Positions 1-6,209 of a DNA stretch of 6,851 bases are shown piece after piece. The notes under the pieces are model-generated. The model did no database searches. It worked only from the letters and a program-made list of their open reading frames with translations, and was not told the origin of the DNA. The stretch comes from Kiritimatiellia bacterium (GTDB lineage: Bacteria > Verrucomicrobiota > Kiritimatiellia > RFP12 > UBA1067), in NCBI GenBank assembly GCA_017521065.1, contig JAFXEA010000362.1, positions 1-6,851 on the forward strand. Direction: 5' to 3'. Positions within the stretch are counted from its first letter, which is position 1, and the number at the start of each line of letters is the position of its first letter. A program made the position numbers and the translations under genes.

Positions 1-1201
1 CCACTCGATACGCAAATATCCGCTTGGAGAAAGGACCGCTCTCGAGCTTGGCCACGGTCTTGCGCAGACACTCGGCGAAATCCCGCCGCCATACTTTTGA
101 TGCCGCTGATGGCGCCGCACAGTTCTTTAGGCAGGCGAACTGTTTTATGTCAGGAGTCGCACCGTGAAATCCGACAAGCTCATCTGGATTGGCAACCGCC
201 CACCATTTCGGCGGCAGCACTGCAGAAAGGCAGAACAGGAATCTGGCCTCAGGGTCAATCGCCAGTGCAGATCGCATCGCTTCCTCGCCAAACGAAACAT
301 CGACACTTCCATCTGAACGCCACGCCTTCTCGTAATCAATGCCAAGTCCATAGAGATGCACACCAGCATCCCTGAAATAGGCAGTCTGCGTACGTAGTTT
401 ACGGTTGTCGTCGTGCCAAGATTCGGACGCATTGTAGAAGGCGGTTTCAAACAGCCTTCCACCAATGCTGAAAAGCGACTTACCCCTGTCATACACGACC
501 TTGCAGACCGGTTTCTCCTCTTTTTCGAGTTGCTTCATGACAGCCGCAAAGCGCACATCGCGCTCCTTCCTGAACTGCGCGATCTCAGCTCGCTCGCATT
601 CTGGCAGAAAAAGCGTCATGTCGGCACGTGCGCTCCAAGGACCGGCCGAAACATCGTCAAATTCCTTCGTTGCAGACCATTCGGAATCATTGAAGCCAGC
701 AGATTCCCACCCGGAAAGTTCTTCTGCCCAGCTCTTCCATAAACCATCTGTTTTAACATATTCTGACGTACCGTCAGCATAAGTAAGCTGCAACGCGATG
801 CATATACCGCCCTTCCCGGCCAGATTAACGTTGTGCACCGCCAGACAGTGCCGACCCGGGATGCTCAACATGTTCGTTACATCCAGAGGATCTGGTATTC
901 TTGAATTCTTGCGGCCGGAAATCGCTTCCCCATCAAGATATATCTCTCCTCCATCATCCAGCCACCACCTGAGTACCGCACGCCGAAGACCGTCCTTTAC
1001 GTCAAACACACGTCGGTAGTAGCGAACCTTTCCGCGCCCTGCCACGAAGGATTCATCGTGACAAATCCACTTGACGGACGAAACCGGCTCATTAAGCGCA
1101 ACAGCCTGAGCATATGCTTCCGTAGCGACAGAGAAAAGTCCGGAAAACGCCACCAATCCGGCAAGGATCCTACAAAAAGAGCATGTCTTCGCAAAGCACA
1201 T
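1..1201 (-). CDS. Secreted glycoside hydrolase, clan GH-A (beta-galactosidase-like), C-terminus outside the window
   Basis: I translated an uninterrupted frame of 400 codons from ATG at 1201 to the left edge; the catalytic residues and stop lie beyond it. Residues 1-32 form a Sec signal peptide (K/R-containing start, hydrophobic ILAGLVAFSGLF, cleavage near AYA|Q). Residues 42-198 resemble the jelly-roll domain found at the N-terminus of rhamnosidase and galactosidase-type enzymes (SVKWI, YYRRVFDV, RAVLRWWLDDGGEIYLDG, then W.SAGFNDSEW). From about 232 the start of a TIM barrel is visible: GGRLFETAFYNASE, then F.DAGVHLYGLGIDYEKAW, then DPEARFLF.LSAVLPPKWW...NPDEL. The last part follows the GH42/GH-A pattern of a strand followed by pP.W...hPe. 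The start overlaps the upstream metallohydrolase gene by 32 bases and has only a weak G-rich site (GGGGG, 12 bases upstream), so translational coupling is likely. The exact GH family and substrate cannot be decided from this part. Confidence 0.85.
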   Translation of the reverse strand, partial: MCFAKTCSFCRILAGLVAFSGLFSVATEAYAQAVALNEPVSSVKWICHDESFVAGRGKVRYYRRVFDVKDGLRRAVLRWWLDDGGEIYLDGEAISGRKNSRIPDPLDVTNMLSIPGRHCLAVHNVNLAGKGGICIALQLTYADGTSEYVKTDGLWKSWAEELSGWESAGFNDSEWSATKEFDDVSAGPWSARADMTLFLPECERAEIAQFRKERDVRFAAVMKQLEKEEKPVCKVVYDRGKSLFSIGGRLFETAFYNASESWHDDNRKLRTQTAYFRDAGVHLYGLGIDYEKAWRSDGSVDVSFGEEAMRSALAIDPEARFLFCLSAVLPPKWWAVANPDELVGFHGATPDIKQFACLKNCAAPSAASKVWRRDFAECLRKTVAKLESGPFSKRIFAYRV

Positions 1202-2105
1202 GATGTTTCACAACCCCCAATTCCTGCATCCAGCATTTGACATAGTTCGTAACATAGCGGCCCGATCCAGGCCCCGTTCCTGAATCATTCTCCCACAACC
1301 ACTTCGGTGTCGGCCACAAGGCAACCTTCGCCCCCACTGCCGCATAGAACTCCTTGCTTGCGCCATGCTGTCCATGATGGCTCATGAACACCACGTCATG
1401 ACGCAGTTTCTCAGGAATCGTACGCATGAGCCTTTCAGCGGCCTTGACACCGATATCGCCAGTGACAAGAATGCTTCGTCCGCCCGCCTTGACAGAGAAG
1501 CAAATGGATGAGTTGTTGCAGGCATTTCCCGTCTCGGAAAGATCGTAGTCATTCAGAACTTCGACCGTTACTCCGTCCACATCAAACATATCGCCGCCCT
1601 TGAGCGGATGCCGCCACACCTTGTGCCGAATCAGCTGGCCACGGAAGCAACGGCTCGTTCCCAAACATCCCCGCTCATGCTTCTCGAACCACTCGTCTGG
1701 AGGGAACGAGAAATAAAGCGCACCGATCTTCGGAAGGAGCTCCGCGTGGTCACGCATAAGCCCCCACAGTGCACCGAAGTGGTCGTCATGGTTGTGTGTG
1801 ATGAACCATTTATCAACCTTGCCGCCAAGTTCTGATATCAGTTTTCCGAGAGTTGCCGCATCGTCGATGTGTCCACCGTCGAAGACAACGAGCCGACCAT
1901 TGCGCGACACAAACACCGCGCTGAACATTGGTCCCTGCCCTCTGTGCTTCAGGCAGTAAAGACGCACCCCCGATCCCTTATCGAAAAAACCGGAAATATT
2001 TCTGAATGAAAACACTGAATCGGAGGATATTGATGCCCCCTCTGAAAACAGCGGAACGGCTACAGCACCCGCTCCCACCATTGCGGCAAATTCACGGCGT
2101 GTCAT
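1170..2105 (-). CDS. Tat-exported metallo-beta-lactamase-fold hydrolase, ComEC-type
   Basis: The protein has 311 residues when started at ATG 2105. This start is preferred over an in-frame ATG at 2135 because it follows an AAGGA site by 9 bases and gives a clean twin-arginine signal (TRREF at 2-6, hydrophobic stretch to about 24). The metallo-beta-lactamase motifs appear in order: VVFDGG (about 73-78), the metal-binding HNHDDH (104-109, pattern HxHxDH), NNSSICF (197-203), LVTGD (213-217) and SHHG (242-245). The N-SS..F / TGD / HHG set is typical of the soluble domain of ComEC and stand-alone relatives, which are phosphodiesterase or nuclease-like enzymes or uncharacterised hydrolases. No ComEC membrane channel domain is present. 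The stop of the upstream SUMF1 gene is 2 bases before this start, so the two are translationally coupled. The Tat signal suggests folding with metal before export. The substrate is unknown. Confidence 0.88.
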   Translation of the reverse strand: MTRREFAAMVGAGAVAVPLFSEGASISSDSVFSFRNISGFFDKGSGVRLYCLKHRGQGPMFSAVFVSRNGRLVVFDGGHIDDAATLGKLISELGGKVDKWFITHNHDDHFGALWGLMRDHAELLPKIGALYFSFPPDEWFEKHERGCLGTSRCFRGQLIRHKVWRHPLKGGDMFDVDGVTVEVLNDYDLSETGNACNNSSICFSVKAGGRSILVTGDIGVKAAERLMRTIPEKLRHDVVFMSHHGQHGASKEFYAAVGAKVALWPTPKWLWENDSGTGPGSGRYVTNYVKCWMQELGVVKHHVLCEDMLFL

Positions 2106-2107
2106 GG

Positions 2108-3325
2108 TCACTTGTCCTTGTTCGGTGCCAAACATGGTGCAACAATCCTAAAACCGACAGTGGCATAGCCTCTTTCTGGATTCAAGTTAGAGCGAAATTC
2201 CGTCTTCAGACGCAAATAGGAATCGTTCCAGCCGCTGCTGCGCTGGATACGGTTGCCGTTTGAAGACTCGTCAGCACCTTTGGGATCGACAGTGTCGTCC
2301 GCATCCGTCTGGTCGTTGTACCAGTCAAGACACCACTCCAGCATACCGCCGTACATATCATAAAGTCCCCAAGGATTGGGCGCAAAATAGCCGACCATTG
2401 GAATGTCATTCCATTTGGAAAGTCCATACCATCCGTTTGTCGAGGCGAGCGATTCGGAGTTAGCGCATCCGTTGTAGGTCTCAGTGAACGTACCGGCACG
2501 GCAGGCATATTCCCACTGTGCTTCGGTCGGCAGATCAACCTCTATTCCAATCCTCTTTCGGAGATTATCAAGCACAGAGCCATCCTTGACACGATGCTTC
2601 GTCTCTGGCCAGTTGATGCCATCACCGGTGCCACCTCTAAGGAAGTTATACGGAACGGAGCAGGCTGGACGCATGACGTTTTCCATCATATAGATATCGT
2701 GACTGGCTTTTTCAAGACCGCACCAGAGATACTGTCCGATAGTGAACTCGAAAACACCGATGTAGTAGTCTTTGGTAAACGTCACCATCCTGTTGTCCGC
2801 ATCACTTCCCATCCGCCAGGTTACGCCTGCCGCCGGAATGCGGCGCATAAGCAGCCATTCGGTCTTGTATAGCCGATCTGTGACCGAATACGGAAGCGCA
2901 TCTTCTGAGACATAATACCGGACTACATTCGTATCTGTCAGATTGACGGCCATGTACGGCGGTGGAGCATCAGTGGCCCATGCCGTTACAACTGCACGGG
3001 CTGCAGGAATCGCCGTTGCTTGTAAGTCATCATCGAGAATCCACCGCGCCGAGACAGGTTCGTTCACGGTCGTCACAAGTTTGTTGACCTCACCGGAAAT
3101 ATGACGCAACTTATCCGCACCGATCGAAACCCATACGCCATCGCCGCTGTTTGTACGCACATCAACGGTGACGATGGCGGGAGCATCCAACGTATAGGAT
3201 ACGGTTGCCGCACCTGATGCAGAATCCTGTTCGAATGTTACGCCAGATACGGTTACGGCTTGTAAAACCGGAATACCGGCACATACACTTGCCGCAGCTG
3301 CAAAACGGGGAAAACGAAAAGCCAT
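2108..3325 (-). CDS. Secreted SUMF1/FGE-fold protein with N-terminal beta domain, non-catalytic type (copy 1)
   Basis: This 405-residue protein has a Sec signal peptide (1-23, cleavage near LQA). A beta-rich domain at about 24-165 carries A.VTVDVRTNSGDGVWVSIG (50-69), EVNKLVT.VNEPV (79-91), VVTAWAT (112-118) and VRYYVSEDALPY. A SUMF1/FGE-sulfatase domain follows at about 166-400: RMGS (171-174), DYYIGVFEFTIGQY (186-199), LPTEAQWEYACRAG (265-278), PWGLYDMYGGMLEWC (318-332), RSSGWN (362-367) and GFRIV (391-395). In formylglycine-generating enzymes the segment after RGGS/W holds a Cys pair that binds copper; here residues 362-395 contain no Cys, so oxidase activity is not expected. Cys 275, 332 and 398 are shared with the neighbouring copy and may be structural. 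The start has AAGGA 7 bases upstream. It lies 14 bases after copy 2. A role in ligand or glycan binding is inference. Confidence 0.9.
   Translation of the reverse strand: MAFRFPRFAAAASVCAGIPVLQAVTVSGVTFEQDSASGAATVSYTLDAPAIVTVDVRTNSGDGVWVSIGADKLRHISGEVNKLVTTVNEPVSARWILDDDLQATAIPAARAVVTAWATDAPPPYMAVNLTDTNVVRYYVSEDALPYSVTDRLYKTEWLLMRRIPAAGVTWRMGSDADNRMVTFTKDYYIGVFEFTIGQYLWCGLEKASHDIYMMENVMRPACSVPYNFLRGGTGDGINWPETKHRVKDGSVLDNLRKRIGIEVDLPTEAQWEYACRAGTFTETYNGCANSESLASTNGWYGLSKWNDIPMVGYFAPNPWGLYDMYGGMLEWCLDWYNDQTDADDTVDPKGADESSNGNRIQRSSGWNDSYLRLKTEFRSNLNPERGYATVGFRIVAPCLAPNKDK
2115..2119 (-). promoter_or_regulatory. Ribosome binding site that decides the metallohydrolase start
   Basis: The minus strand reads AAGGA here, 9 bases before ATG 2105 and inside the last codons of the upstream SUMF1 gene. 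The alternative ATG at 2135 would add ten residues ahead of the twin-arginine motif, which makes the 2105 start the better choice. Confidence 0.65.
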
Positions 3326-3339
3326 GATCGTTTCCTTTC

Positions 3340-4572
3340 TTACTTTGTCTTATAAGGTGCTATGCACGGCGCAACAAGGCGGAAGCCGAACGTATTATCG
3401 GCTTTATTAGGATCTTTTTCCAGCCGGACAGATGAAGTGATCCTCTGCCACCAGATATTCCATCCACCGCTTCTGGCAACCCTATATCCATTTTCAATTC
3501 CGTCGAGACACCATTCCCACTGGCCACCCAGCATATCATAAAGCCCCCAAGGATTGGACTTAAAGGCTCCAACATACACATCGTTCCATGAAGTATTGTT
3601 ATTGGCTTTAGGATGGGTCCTGTACCAACCATTCTCCGCAATGAACTCCTCTGTATGCTCCGGTCCATAAACAGCGGTTGATGTCCCTGCACGACAAGCG
3701 TATTCCCATTGAGCTTCCGTCGGCAGATCAAGCATCAAGCCGAGAGCCTTGCGGATTTCATCAATCGGGGAATCCGTTTTTACCTTGTCTCCCGTGGTGG
3801 GCCAGTCGATACCATCGGCAGTCCCTCCGCGGATGACATCATGCTTGACTCCCGGCACGGGTCTAACGGCATTGCTCCATGCCCCTCCGCTCGCCGTGGT
3901 CTTCTTCACCAATCTCATCCACTGGCCAATCGTAAACTCATAGATCCCAATATAGTAATCATCGGTCAGGGTTGCCATCCTCACCTCTCCCTGATCATAT
4001 GTACCAACGCCCGAAAAGCCCTCGTACCATCCTTTTTCATTCTCTAATTTCGTCGACCCCATGCGGAACGGCCTGCCTGCCGCATGGATACGACGCATCA
4101 CGAGATAGTCTGTCTTATAGACATCGTTCGTCACATCATATGGCAATGCTTCTGCTGACACATAATAGCGCACCTCATCCGGGTCAAGGATGTTTACGAC
4201 CATGTAGTCCGGAGGTGCGTTAGTGGCCCAGGCCGTGACAACGACCTTTGCGTTCTCACCCTCGATACGGCCGCCCCACCCCCATGTGAAGTCAGGACGC
4301 CACGTCAACGTGACGGGCTCGTTCACCTTCGTGACAAGCTTGTTAACTTCACCAACAAAGCCACGTACATTCTTATCACCGATTGACACGAAAACCCCAT
4401 CACCACGGTTTGTCTGCACATCCACCGTAACAATCGCAGGCTCATCGATGGTATAGGTTACGATTACGCGGCGATCATTCGCCACTTGTGAAAATGCGAC
4501 GTTGTCCACAACAGCGGTAGACCATCCCGGCAATGCACAGAAAGCGGCAGCTGAAAGCATAAACTTTTTCAT
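3340..4572 (-). CDS. Secreted SUMF1/FGE-fold protein with N-terminal beta domain, non-catalytic type (copy 2)
   Basis: This 410-residue protein is a paralogue of the following gene and has the same architecture. The signal peptide is MKKF... with cleavage near STA at 20. The beta domain spans about 21-165, with IVTVDVQTNRGDGVFVSIG (47-65), EVNKLVTKVNEPV (75-87), VVTAWATNAPPDYM (111-124) and VRYYVSAEALPY. The SUMF1 domain shows RMGS (170-173), DDYYIGIYEFTIGQW (204-218), LPTEAQWEYACRAG (283-296), NPWGLYDMLGGQWEWC (340-355), RSGGWN (367-372) and GFRLV (396-400). The catalytic Cys pair of formylglycine-generating enzyme is absent from the segment after RSGGWN. Compared with copy 1 it has a longer loop after MGS (residues 174-198) and a much shorter loop between EWC and RSGGW. 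The start has AAGGAG 10 bases upstream, and the gene lies 22 bases after the small secreted protein gene. No sulfatase gene is in the window to support a maturation role. Confidence 0.9.
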   Translation of the reverse strand: MKKFMLSAAAFCALPGWSTAVVDNVAFSQVANDRRVIVTYTIDEPAIVTVDVQTNRGDGVFVSIGDKNVRGFVGEVNKLVTKVNEPVTLTWRPDFTWGWGGRIEGENAKVVVTAWATNAPPDYMVVNILDPDEVRYYVSAEALPYDVTNDVYKTDYLVMRRIHAAGRPFRMGSTKLENEKGWYEGFSGVGTYDQGEVRMATLTDDYYIGIYEFTIGQWMRLVKKTTASGGAWSNAVRPVPGVKHDVIRGGTADGIDWPTTGDKVKTDSPIDEIRKALGLMLDLPTEAQWEYACRAGTSTAVYGPEHTEEFIAENGWYRTHPKANNNTSWNDVYVGAFKSNPWGLYDMLGGQWEWCLDGIENGYRVARSGGWNIWWQRITSSVRLEKDPNKADNTFGFRLVAPCIAPYKTK

Positions 4573-4594
4573 GATTGATTTTCTCCTTGAAGAT

Positions 4595-4909
4595 TTACTT
4601 GATTATGAACATGAATCCGATTTTGTCGGTATAAAGTGAATGGCCGTTCGATGAACGTAGATAACGCCCGAAAAGAACGAGATTTTCCGAGCCGCAAGCA
4701 GCTTCACAAGTTGCCCCGCTTCCGAATGCAACAGTTTTCGACTCACTCCATTCAATGGAGTTCAGAGTATTCGATCTATTTGACACATCCATGTAATCCG
4801 ATGGAACGGACGCACACTCAAACCCAGTGTAGATCTCGATTCCTGAAAATGCGGAATACGAAAGCAATACACCGCTGGCTATCGCCAAGAATGATTTCAG
4901 TTTTAACAT
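4595..4909 (-). CDS. Small secreted protein of unknown family, first gene of the operon
   Basis: The protein has 104 residues. Residues 1-22 form a Sec signal peptide (MLKLKSF, hydrophobic LAIASGVLLSYSAF), leaving a mature chain of about 80 residues. The mature part begins IEIYTGFECASVPSDY and contains GSGATCEAACGSENLVLFGRYL and a C-terminal KIGFMFIIK. Three cysteines (FEC, ATC, AAC) fit an exported, possibly disulfide-bonded protein. The alternation of hydrophobic and polar residues suggests a beta fold. The ORF is trusted because of its strong Shine-Dalgarno site (GAGGAGG, 9 bases before ATG), the promoter just upstream and the 22-base gap to the next gene. I do not recognise the family. 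The ending KIGFMFIIK loosely recalls the GFRIV end of SUMF1 domains, but that is too short to argue descent. It could be a truncated member of a larger beta-sandwich family. Confidence 0.75.
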   Translation of the reverse strand: MLKLKSFLAIASGVLLSYSAFSGIEIYTGFECASVPSDYMDVSNRSNTLNSIEWSESKTVAFGSGATCEAACGSENLVLFGRYLRSSNGHSLYTDKIGFMFIIK

Positions 4910-4918
4910 AGAATTAAT

Positions 4919-4925
4919 CCTCCTC
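4919..4925 (-). promoter_or_regulatory. Strong ribosome binding site of the small secreted protein gene
   Basis: The minus strand reads GAGGAGG, 9 bases before ATG 4909. It is the closest match to the anti-Shine-Dalgarno sequence in the window and suggests the first operon product is made in large amounts when transcribed. Confidence 0.7.
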
Positions 4926-4931
4926 TTTTAC

Positions 4932-4967
4932 TGCGGGAATTATCGCACAATTTCAGGAGAAAAAAAA
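4932..4967 (-). promoter_or_regulatory. Predicted activator-dependent promoter of the five-gene operon
   Basis: On the minus strand the segment 4944..4939 reads GATAAT, one base from the sigma-70 -10 consensus, preceded by TGTGC (near-extended -10). At 17 bases upstream the -35 position (4967..4962) is TTTTTT, a poor match to TTGACA. Transcription would start near 4932, giving a leader of about 22 bases that contains the Shine-Dalgarno site. A good -10, a bad -35 and a tandem repeat abutting the -35 from upstream are the usual layout of an AraC-family activated promoter. The start site is predicted, not measured. The rest of 4910..5016 holds a T-rich tract and the repeats and no further gene. 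Confidence 0.55.
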
Positions 4968-4968
4968 A

Positions 4969-5006
4969 ACAAATAAGGCAACAAAAAAGACACAAATAAG
5001 GCAACA
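4969..5006. repeat. Tandem 15-bp direct repeats, probable operator for the XylR-like regulator
   Basis: The plus strand has ACAAATAAGGCAACA at 4969-4983 and again, identical, at 4992-5006. The two copies start 23 bp apart, about two helical turns, so both would face the same side of the DNA. On the minus strand each reads TGTTGCCTTATTTGT. AraC-family activators, XylR included, typically bind two direct repeats with this sort of spacing next to the -35. The nearer copy would cover about -37 to -51 of the predicted promoter. The regulator gene ends 10 bases upstream. I did not find a third copy of the core TTGCCTTATTT elsewhere in the window. Binding by this regulator is inference. Confidence 0.7.
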
Positions 5007-5016
5007 GACGGAATGA

Positions 5017-6186
5017 TCAACGCCCTATCGCAAACTCTTTTCTGTAGGCGTTGAGCGTTTTTCCGGTATGTTTCTTAAACACCCTCTGGAGATCCGTCAA
5101 TGATCTGTATCCAGACATGTAGGGCATTGCTGAAAGCTCCAGTCGCGGACGGCGGAGAAGAGCCTTCACCCGATCTATCCTTACCGCATGTATCTCATCC
5201 AATATTGTCCGCCCCGTAACCTCCCTAAAGCGGAGATCCGCCAATCTGCGGGAGCAACCCATCTTCGCAACGACATCGCTAGGTCGAATTCCGTTTTCGG
5301 CATTCAACCTGATAAACTCTAACGCATCCTGTACACGTCTGTCGAAGATCCTGAAAAGACGCGTTGACGCCCTTCGTGTAAAGGTCAACGCATTGACGCA
5401 CACTCCCGTAAATTTACGTTTAGGATCTTCGATCATCTGCGCCAACCTTTGTGCACAAAGATAACCAGCCTTTTCTGCATCCCACCTGATGGACGACAAT
5501 GAAACAGCGCTTGTCTCGCAAAGTCTTACATCATCATCCACACCAACGACGGCAAAATCCTCAGGGACGGAATAGCCTGCACATATGGCAGCTGAGATAA
5601 AAGTCTTGCCTATGAAATCATTCACCGCAAAAACACCGCAAGGTCGGGGAAGGCTCTTTATCCATGGAATCAACTCAGACTGAAGCATTGGCGGACTTAC
5701 CACCGCCTTATGGCAATACTCATGAAGCCTTTTGCCGTTCATCTTCAGACATTCCGCGAAACTTTCCCTGCGATCCTCGCTCCACCAAAAAGGTTTCAGC
5801 CACGGGATGAATGCATAATCGTCAAATCCCAATGTCATCAGTTCGCGTGCGGCAAATGTCGCAATCGTACGATTGTCAGGATAGACGCCGCAATCCACTT
5901 CCATGTCAAGATATACAACAGGAATCTTGCCTATGTTTCTAATCCGTGTGAAATCGCGTTTCCGTCCGCCACAATCCACTATGCAACCGACAGGGCGCCA
6001 GAAAGAAATCAATTTTGCAACATCAATCGGCTCTTCACTGTGCGGATATTGAAGCAGATTGACTATCGCCGCATCATATTCTATGACCTGCACATTCCAT
6101 CCTGCCATTCGGGCAAACTGAAGCACACCATCCACCTCACGGCGATTCAATTCACTTAAGGATGGCTGGAAATGGAGAACTGTCAT
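5017..6186 (-). CDS. XylR-type transcriptional regulator: LacI/periplasmic-binding sensor domain plus AraC helix-turn-helix
   Basis: The protein has 389 residues, close to the 392 of E. coli XylR, and no N-terminal DNA-binding domain. Residues 1-275 form a sugar-sensing domain of the periplasmic-binding/LacI type: HFQPSLSELNRREVDGVLQFA at the start, VDCGG (70-74), IPVVYLDMEVD (88-98), GVFAVND (184-190), FAVVGVDDDVRLCETS (211-226), then LSSIRWDAEKAGYLCAQRLAQMI (230-252). Residues 282-387 form the AraC domain, with helix-turn-helix 1 around 303-325 (SDVVAKMGCSRRLADLRFRE) and helix-turn-helix 2 around 350-372 (LSAMPYMSGYRSLTDLQRVF), ending KKHTGKTLNAYRKEF. ATG 6186 is forced, because an in-frame TAG lies four codons upstream with no start codon between; there is no clear Shine-Dalgarno site. 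It probably activates the operon downstream through the tandem repeats next to its stop. The ligand, presumably a mono- or oligosaccharide, cannot be read from the sequence. Confidence 0.92.
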   Translation of the reverse strand: MTVLHFQPSLSELNRREVDGVLQFARMAGWNVQVIEYDAAIVNLLQYPHSEEPIDVAKLISFWRPVGCIVDCGGRKRDFTRIRNIGKIPVVYLDMEVDCGVYPDNRTIATFAARELMTLGFDDYAFIPWLKPFWWSEDRRESFAECLKMNGKRLHEYCHKAVVSPPMLQSELIPWIKSLPRPCGVFAVNDFIGKTFISAAICAGYSVPEDFAVVGVDDDVRLCETSAVSLSSIRWDAEKAGYLCAQRLAQMIEDPKRKFTGVCVNALTFTRRASTRLFRIFDRRVQDALEFIRLNAENGIRPSDVVAKMGCSRRLADLRFREVTGRTILDEIHAVRIDRVKALLRRPRLELSAMPYMSGYRSLTDLQRVFKKHTGKTLNAYRKEFAIGR

Positions 6187-6209
6187 CCGAAAAAACTAAA
6201 GAACGTCTT

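Noticed and set aside
145..492. A 115-codon minus-strand frame
   Set aside because: It is a shadow of the glycosidase gene, whose frame in the same span encodes the GGRLFETAFYNASE and LPPKWW motifs.
997..1236. A 79-codon minus-strand frame starting MLDAGIGGCETS
   Set aside because: It overlaps in another frame the 400-codon glycosidase frame, which has a signal peptide and recognisable domain motifs; the short frame has neither.
2106..2135. Upstream start of the metallohydrolase at 2135
   Set aside because: It would overlap the SUMF1 gene by 28 bases and put ten extra residues before the twin-arginine motif; ATG 2105 has AAGGA at 9 bases and fits the coupled stop-start.
2358..3562. Short near-identical DNA stretches between the SUMF1 genes (around CCCCAAGGATTGG) as a mobile or recombination repeat
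   Set aside because: They encode the conserved NPWGLYDM motif and are explained by gene duplication and protein conservation.
2108..4572. Calling the SUMF1 pair active formylglycine-generating enzymes with a sulfatase system
   Set aside because: The catalytic cysteine pair is missing in both and no sulfatase or its C/S-x-P-x-R signature was seen in the window.
4959..4970. T-tract on the minus strand as a rho-independent terminator of the regulator gene
   Set aside because: No stable stem precedes it; the sequence just upstream is the direct repeat, which does not fold. It is better seen as the AT-rich -35 region.
5710..6159. A 149-codon plus-strand frame
   Set aside because: It is antisense to the regulator, has no ribosome site or domain-like composition, and lies wholly within a well-supported gene.
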